A DNA stretch of 55,906 nt. It comes from Pseudomonas inefficax. Its GTDB lineage: Bacteria; Pseudomonadota; Gammaproteobacteria; Pseudomonadales; Pseudomonadaceae. The stretch spans positions 1 to 55,906 of the forward strand of contig NZ_OPYN01000123.1 in NCBI RefSeq assembly GCF_900277125.1. Reading direction: 5' to 3'. Numbering within the stretch: position 1 is the first letter of the stretch; every line of letters starts with the position of its first letter. The notes beneath the pieces are model-generated. The model was given only the letters and a program-made list of their open reading frames with translations, was not told the DNA's origin and did no database searches. The position numbers were made by a program, and so were the translations under genes. Below, in pieces: positions 34,266 to 42,555 of this stretch.

Positions 34266-36127
34266 AGTCGTCAAAGCTGTGCAAACCGGCTCCGTTCCTG
34301 CTTGTGGCGCTGTGCGTGGCCATTGCCGGCTGCGGTTCCAGTGCGGTACGCAAGGACAGCGAACAGTTGATGAAGGAGGGCCAGTACGAAGCCGGCATCG
34401 CCAGCCTGGAAGAAGCCCTGCGCGAAGACCCGCGTGACACCGAGCTGAACATCGCCCTGGCCCACAGCCGCCAGGCCGCGGTCGAGGCGCTGCTGACCCA
34501 GGCCGACGCCGACCGCATCCGCCACGACTTCGCCGGCGCCCGCATGGGCTATGGCCGGGTGCTGACCCTGGAGCCGAACAACCGCCGCGCCCAGGAAGGC
34601 ATTCGCCAGCTGGAGCTGATCCGCACCCTCGACGAGCGCGTGGCGCTGGGCCAGGCGGCGTTGCGCCAGGGCGACCTGTTCGGTGCCGAGCGCTACATGC
34701 GCGAAGTGCTGCGCCTGGACCCGCAGAACCAGAAGGGCGTGGCCCTGCGCAGCGACATCGAGAACGTCCAGGCGCGCACCGCGCAACCGTTCCCGCAGCT
34801 GCGCAGCAAGCTGGAGCGGCCGGTGACCCTGGAGTTTCGCGATGCCAACCTCAAGACCATCTTCGAGGTGTTGTCCCAGGTTGCCGGCATCAACTTCATC
34901 TTCGACAAGGACATGCGCCCGGACATGAAGGCCACCATCTTCGTGCGCGAGTTGCGTATCGAGGACGCCGTGGCGCTGCTGCTGGAGCAGAACCAGCTGC
35001 GGCAGAAGATCGTCAACGAAAACACCCTGATGATCTACCCCGACTCGCCGCAAAAGACCAAGGACTACCAGGAACTGGTCATGCGTACCTTCTACCTGAC
35101 CAGCATCGACTCCAACACCGCGCTGAACATGGTCAAGACCATGCTCAAGACCCGGGATGTGTTCGTCGACGAACGCCTCAACACCCTGACCATGCGCGAC
35201 ACCCCCGATGCCGTGCGCATGGCCGAGAAGCTGCTGCAATCGCAGGACCAGTCCAACCCCGAGGTGGTGCTGGAAGTGGAGGTGATGGAGGTAGCCACTT
35301 CGCGCATCCTCGACCTCGGCCTGCAATGGCCCAACACCTTCGGCGTGCTGAGCTCCGACGGCCAGCCGGTGAGCGTGCTCGACCAACTCAAGGGCATCGA
35401 CTCCAGCCGCATCAGCATCGCGCCGGCGCCGCAGGCCAAGATCAACGCCCAGGACAAGGACATCAACACGCTGGCCAGCCCGGTGATCCGTGTCAGCAAC
35501 CGTGAGCAGGCACGTATCCACATCGGCCAGCGGGTGCCGATCATCAGCGCCACCTCGGTGCCGTCCACCCAGGGCCCGGTGATCACCGAAAGCGTCACCT
35601 ACCTGGACGTGGGCCTGAAGCTTGAAGTGCAGCCCACCGTGCACCTGAACAACGAAGTGGCGATCAAGGTAGCCCTGGAGGTGAGCAACGCCACTCCACT
35701 GGAGGCCACGCGTCAGGGCACCATTCCGGTCCAGGTCGACACCCGCAACGCCCAGACCACCCTGCGCCTGCACGATGGTGAAACCCAGGTGCTGGCCGGC
35801 CTGGTGCGCAACGACCACAACGCCAGCGGCAACAAGATCCCGGGCCTTGGCGACATCCCCGGCCTGGGCCGGCTGTTCGGCAGCAACAAGGACGACATGA
35901 GCAAATCGGAGCTGGTGCTGGCGATCACCCCGCGCATCGTGCGCAACCTGCCGTACCAGAGCCCGTCGGACATGGAGTTCGCCACCGGTACCGAGTCGGC
36001 CATGCAGGTGCGGCAGATGGCGCCGCTGCCGCCGGCAGACGTGCCTGGCAATGCCCCGGCCACCGATACACCGGTGGTGGAGAGCCAGATGGCTATCGCC
36101 CCGGCCAAAGGGAGCCCGCGGCCATGA
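34262..36127 (+). CDS. Outer-membrane secretin lipoprotein with N-terminal TPR repeats
   Basis: A 621-residue secretin. A lipoprotein signal ends at IAGC (Cys ~22), which suggests outer-membrane targeting without a pilotin. Residues ~30-170 form TPR-like helices (YEAGIASLEEALREDPRDTELN, GDLFGAERYMREVLRLDPQN). An N0/STN-type domain follows (VTLEFRDANLKTIFEVLSQV, ~190), then an N1-type domain and the secretin barrel (~400-570; IHIGQRVPIISATSVPS, ETQVLAGLVRNDHNASGNKIPGLGDIPGLGRLFG). The TPR-secretin fusion resembles MshL/PilQ-like or Geobacter-type T2SS secretins more than classical GspD. The next gene overlaps by 4 bases. Confidence 0.88.
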   Translation: MKSSKLCKPAPFLLVALCVAIAGCGSSAVRKDSEQLMKEGQYEAGIASLEEALREDPRDTELNIALAHSRQAAVEALLTQADADRIRHDFAGARMGYGRVLTLEPNNRRAQEGIRQLELIRTLDERVALGQAALRQGDLFGAERYMREVLRLDPQNQKGVALRSDIENVQARTAQPFPQLRSKLERPVTLEFRDANLKTIFEVLSQVAGINFIFDKDMRPDMKATIFVRELRIEDAVALLLEQNQLRQKIVNENTLMIYPDSPQKTKDYQELVMRTFYLTSIDSNTALNMVKTMLKTRDVFVDERLNTLTMRDTPDAVRMAEKLLQSQDQSNPEVVLEVEVMEVATSRILDLGLQWPNTFGVLSSDGQPVSVLDQLKGIDSSRISIAPAPQAKINAQDKDINTLASPVIRVSNREQARIHIGQRVPIISATSVPSTQGPVITESVTYLDVGLKLEVQPTVHLNNEVAIKVALEVSNATPLEATRQGTIPVQVDTRNAQTTLRLHDGETQVLAGLVRNDHNASGNKIPGLGDIPGLGRLFGSNKDDMSKSELVLAITPRIVRNLPYQSPSDMEFATGTESAMQVRQMAPLPPADVPGNAPATDTPVVESQMAIAPAKGSPRP

Positions 36128-36603
36128 TCGCGCAGCGCCGCATGCAGGGCTTCAGCCTGATCGAAGTGGTGCTGACCCTGGCGCTGCTCGGGCTGCTTGC
36201 CAGCATGGCCGCGCCGCTGACCGAAACCGTGGTGCGCCGCGGCAAGGAACAGCAACTGCGCGAGGCGCTGTACCAGATTCGTGACGCCATCGACGCCTAC
36301 AAGCGAGCGTTCGATGCCGGGTACATCGAGAAGCGCCTGGATGCCAGTGGTTACCCGCCGAACCTGCAGGTGCTGGTCGACGGCGTGCGCGATGTGCGCA
36401 GCGCCAAAGGTGCCAAGTTCTACTTCCTGCGGCGCATCCCGCACGACCCGCTGGTGGCGGCCAAGGGGGAGGACGAAGGCGGGTGGGGGCTGCGCGCCTA
36501 CGACAGCAGCCCCGACAACCCGCGTGAAGGCGAAGACGTGTTCGACGTGTATTCCAAGGCCCGCGGCAAAGGCCTCAACAACATCCCCTACGGGCAATGG
36601 TGA
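36124..36603 (+). CDS. Major pseudopilin-like protein 1 (GspG type)
   Basis: A 159-residue type IV prepilin-like protein. The short leader MIAQRRMQG is cut before FSLIEVVLTLALLGLL, with the normal Glu at +5. The C-terminal region (YPPNLQVLVDG, FYFLRRIPHDPLV, DVYSKARGKGLNNIPYGQW) has the GspG-like 'IPxDP' and 'D..S' features. A prepilin peptidase encoded elsewhere is needed. First of three pseudopilins. Confidence 0.85.
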   Translation: MIAQRRMQGFSLIEVVLTLALLGLLASMAAPLTETVVRRGKEQQLREALYQIRDAIDAYKRAFDAGYIEKRLDASGYPPNLQVLVDGVRDVRSAKGAKFYFLRRIPHDPLVAAKGEDEGGWGLRAYDSSPDNPREGEDVFDVYSKARGKGLNNIPYGQW

Positions 36604-36608
36604 CAGCC

Positions 36609-36983
36609 ATGAAGCGCAGCCGAGGCTTCACCCTGATCGAACTGCTGGTGGTGCTGGCGATCATCGCCACGCTGATGACCATCGCCATGCCGCGCTACTT
36701 CAACAGCCTGGAGAGCTCCCGCGAAGCCACCCTGCGCCAGAGCCTGGCGGTGCTGCGCGAAGCGCTGGACCACTACTACGGCGACACCGGCCACTATCCC
36801 GACTCGCTGGAGCAACTGGTGGAGCAGCGTTACCTGCGCAACACCCCGGTAGACCCGATCACCGAACGCAGCGATGCCTGGCAGCTGGTGCCACCGCCCG
36901 AAGGCGTGGCCGGTGGCGTGGCCGATATCAAGAGCGGTGCCACAGGGAGGGCGCGCGATGGCAGCCTGTTCGCTGAATGGTAA
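36609..36983 (+). CDS. Pseudopilin-like protein 2 (GspG type)
   Basis: A 124-residue prepilin-like protein with leader MKRSRG and core FTLIELLVVLAIIATLMTIA (Glu at +5). It has the GspG features HYPDSLEQLVEQRYLRNTPVDPITE and W.LVPPPEG near the end. The ATG at 36609 is chosen; an in-frame ATG at 36597 overlapping the previous gene would only lengthen the leader. Its end overlaps the third pseudopilin by 26 bases. Confidence 0.84.
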   Translation: MKRSRGFTLIELLVVLAIIATLMTIAMPRYFNSLESSREATLRQSLAVLREALDHYYGDTGHYPDSLEQLVEQRYLRNTPVDPITERSDAWQLVPPPEGVAGGVADIKSGATGRARDGSLFAEW

Positions 36984-37485
36984 GGCCGACGCCGGCTTCA
37001 CCTACCTGGGCGTGTTGCTGCTGATTGCGGTCAGCAGCGTGGCCCTGGCCGCCACCGGCACGCTCTGGGCCAGTGCTGCCCAGCGTGACCGCGAACGCCA
37101 GCTGTTGTGGGTGGGCGGCCAGTATGCCCAGGCCCTGCGCAGCTACTACCGCGCCTCGCCGGGGCTGGCCCAGTATCCGCAGGACCTGGCCGACCTGCTG
37201 CAGGACAACCGCTTCCCGCAGGCCAGGCGGCATATTCGCCAGCTGTACCCCGACCCCATCACCAACAGTGACGATTGGGGCCTGCTGCGCTCGATCGATG
37301 GCCGCATTACCGGCGTGCACAGCCGCTCGGACGCCACCCCGTTCAAGCGCAGTGGCTTCAGTACCGAATGGAGCGGTTTCGACGGGCTGGAGCACTACAG
37401 CGACTGGCAGTTCGTCGCCGAACAGGCCTTTACCGAAAGTGCCGGTGGCGTGCAGACCCATGCCGGCCCGGGAGACGCGCCATGA
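36958..37485 (+). CDS. Pseudopilin-like protein 3, lacking Glu+5
   Basis: A 175-residue prepilin-like protein with leader MAACSLNGKADAG and core FTYLGVLLLIAVSSVALAATG. Position +5 is Gly rather than Glu, the pattern seen in minor tip pseudopilins such as GspK. The body has QYPQDLADLLQDNRFPQARRHIRQLYPDPITNSDDWGLL, like other GspG-related paralogues. A tip or initiator role is inferred. It overlaps csgE by 4 bases, which ties the pseudopilin and Csg genes into one transcript. Confidence 0.75.
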   Translation: MAACSLNGKADAGFTYLGVLLLIAVSSVALAATGTLWASAAQRDRERQLLWVGGQYAQALRSYYRASPGLAQYPQDLADLLQDNRFPQARRHIRQLYPDPITNSDDWGLLRSIDGRITGVHSRSDATPFKRSGFSTEWSGFDGLEHYSDWQFVAEQAFTESAGGVQTHAGPGDAP

Positions 37486-37883
37486 GCCGCCTGGCCGCGC
37501 TGTGCCTGGGTCTGCTGCTGGTGGCAGTGCTGGCCACCTCGGCCCGGGCCGGGGACGAGGACGAGATGCAAGGCTTCATCGTCGACAACACCATCTCGCA
37601 CATCGGCCACGACTTCTACTTCTACTTCGCCGACCGCCTGCGCGCCACCAGCCGGCTGGACTTCAACCTGGTGGTGCGCGAACGCCCGGATGCCCGCTGG
37701 GGCAGCCTGGTAACCGTGGAATTCGACCGTGAGGTGGTGTACCGCCGCTTCCTGCCACCGAACACCACCGAGCTCAAGGACGAGGCCGTTGCAGCAGCCG
37801 ACCTAGTCAAGCAGCAAATCATTCAACGCAAGTTGCAACGCCTGCTGCAGGACACCACCGATCTGGAGAGGGACGAACTATGA
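37482..37883 (+). CDS. csgE: Curli secretion cap protein CsgE
   Basis: A 133-residue periplasmic protein with signal peptide (LAALCLGLLLVAVLATSARA). The family body is EMQGFIVDNTISHIGHDFYFYFADRLRA, LDFNLVVRERPDARWGSLVTVEFD and VYRRFLPPNT, all typical of CsgE, which caps the periplasmic mouth of the CsgG pore and guides substrate. It overlaps the pseudopilin 3 end and the csgF start. No curli major subunit gene (csgA/B) is in this operon. Confidence 0.92.
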   Translation: MSRLAALCLGLLLVAVLATSARAGDEDEMQGFIVDNTISHIGHDFYFYFADRLRATSRLDFNLVVRERPDARWGSLVTVEFDREVVYRRFLPPNTTELKDEAVAAADLVKQQIIQRKLQRLLQDTTDLERDEL

Positions 37884-38293
37884 AGCACCACATACCCCGT
37901 TGCATCGCCGCCTGCCTGTTTGCCAGCGCATGTGCCGCCCAGGCCACCGAGCTGGTGTACACCCCGGTCAACCCGGCCTTTGGCGGCAACCCGCTCAATG
38001 GCACCTGGTTGCTGAACAACGCCCAGGCGCAGAACGACTACGACGACCCCGACCTCAAGGACCGCTCCTCGGCCTTTACCGGCACCACGGCCCTGGAGCG
38101 CTTCAGCAACCAGCTGGAGTCGCGGATGTTGTCGCAGTTGCTGGACAACATCAGTAACGGCAACACCGGCAGCATGGCGACCGATGCGTTTCTCATCGAC
38201 GTCATCGACGATTCCGGGGCCTTGAGTATCAAGGTCACCGATCGCGCCACAGGAGAAATTTCGATCATTGAGGTCAGCGGCCTGAACCCTTGA
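37880..38293 (+). CDS. csgF: Curli assembly protein CsgF
   Basis: A 137-residue secreted protein with signal peptide (CIAACLFASACAAQA) and the CsgF N-terminal motif TELVYTPVNPAFGGNPLNGTWLLNNAQAQN, the segment that inserts into the CsgG constriction. The tail DDSGALSIKVTDRATGEISIIEVSGL also matches the family. In E. coli CsgF couples the pore to nucleation by CsgB. Here its client is unknown. It overlaps csgE by 4 bases. Confidence 0.93.
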   Translation: MKHHIPRCIAACLFASACAAQATELVYTPVNPAFGGNPLNGTWLLNNAQAQNDYDDPDLKDRSSAFTGTTALERFSNQLESRMLSQLLDNISNGNTGSMATDAFLIDVIDDSGALSIKVTDRATGEISIIEVSGLNP

Positions 38294-38325
38294 GGGCAGA
38301 GGCTATTTGTTGGGGAGAGAACACC

Positions 38326-39174
38326 ATGAAACGTCTGCTGAGCACGCTGCTGATCCTCACCGCCCTGGGTCTGCACGGTTGTGGCCTGCGCGAACCGATG
38401 CCCGCCGAACAGGACTCGGAAACCCCGACCCTGACCCCCCGGGCCTCGACCTACTACGACCTGATCAACATGCCACGACCCAAGGGTCGGTTGATGGCGG
38501 TGGTGTACGGCTTCCGCGACCAGACCGGGCAGTACAAGCCGACCCCGGCCAGCTCGTTCTCCACCAGCGTCACCCAGGGTGCGGCAAGCATGCTGATGGA
38601 CGCGCTGAACGCCAGCGGCTGGTTCGTGGTGCTGGAGCGTGAAGGCCTGCAGAACCTGCTGACCGAGCGCAAGATCATCCGAGCTTCGCAGAAAAAGCCT
38701 GATGTACCGGAAAATATCATGGGCGAGTTGCCACCGCTGCAGGCCGCCAACCTGATGCTGGAGGGCGGCATCATTGCCTACGACACCAACGTGCGCAGCG
38801 GCGGCGAAGGCGCCCGCTACTTAGGGATAGACATCTCCCGCGAGTACCGCGTCGACCAGGTGACCGTGAACCTGCGTGCGGTGGACGTGCGTACCGGGCA
38901 GGTGCTGGCCAACGTGATGACCAGCAAGACCATCTATTCGGTCGGGCGTAGTGCCGGGGTGTTCAAGTTCATCGAGTTCAAGAAGCTGCTGGAGGCCGAG
39001 GTGGGGTATACCACCAATGAGCCGGCGCAACTGTGCGTGCTGTCGGCGATCGAGGCGGCGGTGGGGCACTTGCTGGCGCAGGGGATTGAACGGCGGCTGT
39101 GGCAGGTTGCGGGGGATGCGGGGGAGGGGCAGGCTACGGTGGACAAGTATCTGAGCCAGAATGAGCAGCAGTGA
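38326..39174 (+). CDS. csgG: Curli export pore lipoprotein CsgG
   Basis: A 282-residue lipoprotein (lipobox LHGC, Cys ~20) that assembles as a nine-fold outer-membrane channel in E. coli. It aligns well with CsgG: VYGFRDQTGQYKPTPASSFSTSVTQGAASMLM, WFVVLEREGLQNLLTERKIIRASQ, LEGGIIAYDTNVRSGGEGARYLGI, VNLRAVDVRTGQVLANVMTSKTI and EVGYTTNEPAQLCVLSAIE. The ATG is preceded by GGGGAGAG, 32 bases after csgF, so it has its own ribosome site. Last gene of the operon; a REP cluster follows. Confidence 0.95.
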   Translation: MKRLLSTLLILTALGLHGCGLREPMPAEQDSETPTLTPRASTYYDLINMPRPKGRLMAVVYGFRDQTGQYKPTPASSFSTSVTQGAASMLMDALNASGWFVVLEREGLQNLLTERKIIRASQKKPDVPENIMGELPPLQAANLMLEGGIIAYDTNVRSGGEGARYLGIDISREYRVDQVTVNLRAVDVRTGQVLANVMTSKTIYSVGRSAGVFKFIEFKKLLEAEVGYTTNEPAQLCVLSAIEAAVGHLLAQGIERRLWQVAGDAGEGQATVDKYLSQNEQQ

Positions 39175-39391
39175 TTGGCTTCGAGGGCCTCTTCGCGGGT
39201 GAACCCGCTCCCACAGGTTCAGCGTCAACTCGAAGCCAGCACAGTACCAGTGGGAGCGGGCGCGCCCGCGAAAAAGGCGACGCGGTGGATGGCACCGGCT
39301 TTGCCGGTGTTCGCGGGCATGCCCGCTCCCACAGGTTCAGCGTCAACTCGAAGCCCGCGCCGTCCCTGTGGGACCGGGCGCGCCCGCGAAA
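39173..39391. repeat. REP cluster, left boundary repeat of the T6SS cassette
   Basis: Several REPs alternate in orientation around a GGCACCGGCTTTGCCGGTG hairpin and a repeated 'ttcagcgtcaactcgaagcc' linker. Bases 39173-39338 are ~85-90% identical, in the same orientation, to 46473-46636. The remaining bases up to the convergent PAAR gene at 39468 hold no other feature I could see. Confidence 0.88.
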
Positions 39392-39467
39392 CAGACAACG
39401 CGAGCGCTGTTCAAATCGTGCAAGCCTGCGAAGAGGACGATGCATGAAACCACGTTCTTCAGGTCGT

Positions 39468-39740
39468 TCAGCCCTCTTTGGCATAAGGTCCCGAACAGGT
39501 AGATGAAACCTTGCACCCACAAGCAAGCTCCGCAGGCTCGAATACCAAAGAAATACCGTTGAACAAGACACTACCGTCACCGCCAGAGACCAATGCAAAT
39601 GTCCCTCCATGAAGCGCGCATGGCGCACGATCTCCGAGAACGCATTGTTGCCGCCCGTTGACAAGAACTCCGCTTCCTTCCCCCATCCGACCACCCCCGC
39701 TGTGGGGATCACCTTTTCGAATCGCACCTTGTCGGGACAT
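39468..39740 (-). CDS. PAAR-domain spike tip protein
   Basis: A 90-residue PAAR protein, which caps the VgrG spike of type VI secretion. The pattern is clear: IRKGDPHSGGG, VLVNGRQQCVLGDRAPC, LHGGTFALVSGGDGSVLFNG and LACGCKVSS, i.e. three short repeats with Cys and His to bind zinc. It starts 3 bases after the stop of the probable immunity gene, an unusual position because PAAR genes commonly precede the effector. Confidence 0.85.
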   Translation of the reverse strand: MSRQGAIRKGDPHSGGGRMGEGSGVLVNGRQQCVLGDRAPCALHGGTFALVSGGDGSVLFNGISLVFEPAELACGCKVSSTCSGPYAKEG

Positions 39741-39743
39741 CGC

Positions 39744-40682
39744 TCAATCCTTTGCGCTGTTTTGCATGATTGCTTCGTAAAGGCCGGTCGGTACGGCATC
39801 AGGATCGTGTTTGCAGGCGGCAGCGAGGAAGCGCATAAGCAGTTCATCCGGCTCGAAGCGCATGCCAGGCGGGCAGGTCAGCCTGGCGTAGGGTGTTTTC
39901 ATCAATGGGTGGTCGATGGAAGGGTTCGGCAGGCCCAGCGAACGGCGCAGGTTGAGAATGGCCAGGATCTCGGCGGGGTAGCCGGCCTCGAAGGGGGAGC
40001 CGAATTCGAAATTGCCGGAGTCGAGTTCGCGGGATGTCAGGGCGATGCGTTGGACATGAGTGTCGCAGGCCGCCACCAGAACAGGCGCCAGTTTATCGGG
40101 ATCAGGTTCGCGCCAATGGGCGACCAATTGACCCCAGGCAGGGTCGCGAGGCAGGGCGTGCTTGTCGAGGTCGAGCGGTTTGCCGAGCCAATCGCCGATA
40201 ATGGTCAGGCCGAAAGCGGCGTAGCGTAAGGTGGTACCGATTGGCAAATTGTGGCCATCGCTGACACCGTAGCCATTATGAATACCTGTGAAAATAGCTT
40301 GGTGAAAGGGCTCAACCAGTTCAAACCGGCCAGTAGCCAGTGCACACAACATTAGGTGAGTGGTCCCATCTAAATTGCCGATGCTACTTTCTTTAGTGTC
40401 CGCGAGTTTTTGTATTAAGATTGCTTCAGCGATTAACATCTGTGTAATGCCAGAAACGAAATCCAATGACGCTGGCCCATGTGGGTGCTGCGGTGCAAGC
40501 TGTAAACCTTTTCCAATATTGTTCATGCCAGCTTTGAATATCTGATTGCAAGCGATGCCGATGATTTCGCCAGTCATGATGTAAGACGTCAGCATGTCGC
40601 ACCTCACGTGTAGGTCCTCTCTCGCCCATTCATGTATTTTTTTCAAGCTGACTTTGAGTCGATCTTCTGCCTGTCTATTCAT
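39744..40682 (-). CDS. Probable immunity protein to the T6SS effector
   Basis: A 312-residue protein not matched to a family I can name. Its start overlaps the effector stop by 8 bases, the typical place of a cognate immunity gene. It has no signal peptide and is helix-rich, so it would act in the cytoplasm, which fits a nuclease target. The 5' half is visibly richer in A+T than the surroundings (for example 40260-40480), a sign of transfer. The start is the ATG of MNRQAEDRLKVSLKKIHEW. The immunity role is inference from position. Confidence 0.6.
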   Translation of the reverse strand: MNRQAEDRLKVSLKKIHEWAREDLHVRCDMLTSYIMTGEIIGIACNQIFKAGMNNIGKGLQLAPQHPHGPASLDFVSGITQMLIAEAILIQKLADTKESSIGNLDGTTHLMLCALATGRFELVEPFHQAIFTGIHNGYGVSDGHNLPIGTTLRYAAFGLTIIGDWLGKPLDLDKHALPRDPAWGQLVAHWREPDPDKLAPVLVAACDTHVQRIALTSRELDSGNFEFGSPFEAGYPAEILAILNLRRSLGLPNPSIDHPLMKTPYARLTCPPGMRFEPDELLMRFLAAACKHDPDAVPTGLYEAIMQNSAKD

Positions 40683-42555
40683 GTTGGTTCCAGAGATTAA
40701 TTTGTATTCCGCTTCGGTCACCGGCAATGCTATTAGGGTGACCTTTCGAGTCAAAGAATACTTGTGCATGAAGAAATGAGACTTTTCGCGAATCCAAGCT
40801 GTCCTCTACTGCTTGGTACTTTGTAATAAAGGCGGGGTCAGTTTTTGTAAGGGCTTCTCCCCAACCTTGTCTTTTCCTGCGAATCAAGTCCTGTATGCGC
40901 TGAAGGTTGGCTTTGCCTCCTGCTTTCTGGGTGTTGATAAAAGCAGGCGTCTTGCTTTTCCCTAAAGTCGTCTTCACTTCGATCACCAACAACGTACCCG
41001 CCTTGAACTGCAGCTCTTCCACGGGTGCCGTCCCCTTCAGCCCATCAATGTGATGCCGCATTTCCTGCGTCGTCGGATTACGCACCGTCATCGAGGGCGG
41101 TGGTGGTACGTACACCAGCATGTCGATGCCCTGGTCGCTGTTGTTCTTCAAACCGAACTGGCTGGGCCGGGAAGGGTGGGTGCTCAGGCCGAGGATGTTC
41201 TCCGGCTTGACCTTCCAGTGGCTGACCAGGGCCGCCGCCAGGGCTTCTTCGCCGGCATCGGCGACGACCCGGGTCAGACTGCCGCCCATGCGCACCGGCC
41301 CGATGCTGTGCTGGATCATGGCCACCAGCCGGTCGCGCAGGGTGGTGGCCATGTAGGCGTAGTCGGCCTTGCCGCCGACCACATCGAGCGCGACCAGGCT
41401 GGCATTGCGCTCCACCGAGTGCAGTTCATGTGCTGTGACCGGCAGCTCACCCTCGCGGGGACGTCGCTGGATGCGGGTTTCCAGTACGGTGACTTCGCCG
41501 GCGCTACGGTTGCCAAGGCGCCGGACTTCCTCTTGCGACAGCGCGGCGTTGTCGAGGCGTACGGTGGTCATGCTGCCGGGCTGCAACTTGTGCATCAGCC
41601 AACGGGCGCCGCCGATGGCGGCCGGCAGCAGCAGGGCCAGGTTGATGGCCATGAATACCTGCTTGCCACGTGCCTCGGCAGTGTCGGGGTTGGCCAGGCG
41701 CGCCAGGTCGGTGAAGAACTGCTCGCCGATACTCAGGCCTTCGCCAGTGATCATGCGGCTGCTGCCGTCGACCATGGCATCGGCGGCCAGCGCGGCTTCC
41801 AAGGCGACGAAGGCATAGCGGCCGAGGGTTGCGGCGCCTTTGATGCCACGGACCACTGGCACCATCGCCAGCACCCCGAGGGCGAATTCGCCCGCGCCAA
41901 TGACGCCTTGCCAGAAGCGAGCCCGGGCCTTGGCTTCGGCGTAGTGCCGGGCCAGCTGTTCACAGGCCTGTTCGATCGGGTACAGGCCACTGGGCGTGTG
42001 CCAGGTGTAGGGCGGGCTGATGCGCTGGGTGCCGTGCTCGTCGACGTACTCTTCCCGTTGCGCCTCGGCCCACTGCACATGGGTGAAGGTGGCGAAATAG
42101 ATCTTGTGGTCGGTGAAGAAGAAATTGCTGTGCAGGGTGAAGCCATAACCGTGCTGGCTACGCCCGCCCATATGGTCGAGTACGGGCGGGGGGAGTTCGT
42201 CGAGGCGGATCTCGTCGTCGATGCACACCAGCTGCAACTTTTCGCTGGCGGCAAAGGCATAGAACTCAGCCAGCCAGGCAATGCCCAGCGTGTCGCCGGC
42301 ATGCTCCAGCACCTGCTGGAGGAAGGTATCGCGGTGGTTGCGTTCCTGGTCGCGGATCCAGGGATTGTTGCGAAACCAGGCAGAGCCGACGCCGTTCTGT
42401 GAGGGGATGCCTAGCAACTGGTCGCAACCGTCGCCGCCGTCGAGGGAGAACAGCGCGCCGGGCAGGGAGCAGGGTACGCAAATGTCGGGTGGGACAGGCA
42501 GCGCGCCGTTGAGTGCGGCTTGCCCCAGTGCTTGTAAAGCTGATGCTTCAACCAT
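40675..42555 (-). CDS. Probable T6SS effector with C-terminal PD-(D/E)XK-like nuclease
   Basis: A 626-residue protein. The N-terminal ~240 residues are an unrecognised delivery region (IEQACEQLARHYAEAKARARF near its end), followed by two hydrophobic segments (GVIGAGEFALGVLAMVPVV; AINLALLLPAAIGGARWLM). The C-terminal domain has a restriction-endonuclease-like core: GIDMLVYV (D478) and LLVIEVKTT (E526, K528), then a helical K/R-rich part (RIQDLIRRKRQGWGEAL). The last ~300 bases of the gene are more A+T-rich. It lies downstream of vgrG, DUF4123 and an unknown gene. DNA cleavage is predicted, not shown. Confidence 0.68.
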   Translation of the reverse strand: MVEASALQALGQAALNGALPVPPDICVPCSLPGALFSLDGGDGCDQLLGIPSQNGVGSAWFRNNPWIRDQERNHRDTFLQQVLEHAGDTLGIAWLAEFYAFAASEKLQLVCIDDEIRLDELPPPVLDHMGGRSQHGYGFTLHSNFFFTDHKIYFATFTHVQWAEAQREEYVDEHGTQRISPPYTWHTPSGLYPIEQACEQLARHYAEAKARARFWQGVIGAGEFALGVLAMVPVVRGIKGAATLGRYAFVALEAALAADAMVDGSSRMITGEGLSIGEQFFTDLARLANPDTAEARGKQVFMAINLALLLPAAIGGARWLMHKLQPGSMTTVRLDNAALSQEEVRRLGNRSAGEVTVLETRIQRRPREGELPVTAHELHSVERNASLVALDVVGGKADYAYMATTLRDRLVAMIQHSIGPVRMGGSLTRVVADAGEEALAAALVSHWKVKPENILGLSTHPSRPSQFGLKNNSDQGIDMLVYVPPPPSMTVRNPTTQEMRHHIDGLKGTAPVEELQFKAGTLLVIEVKTTLGKSKTPAFINTQKAGGKANLQRIQDLIRRKRQGWGEALTKTDPAFITKYQAVEDSLDSRKVSFLHAQVFFDSKGHPNSIAGDRSGIQINLWNQHE

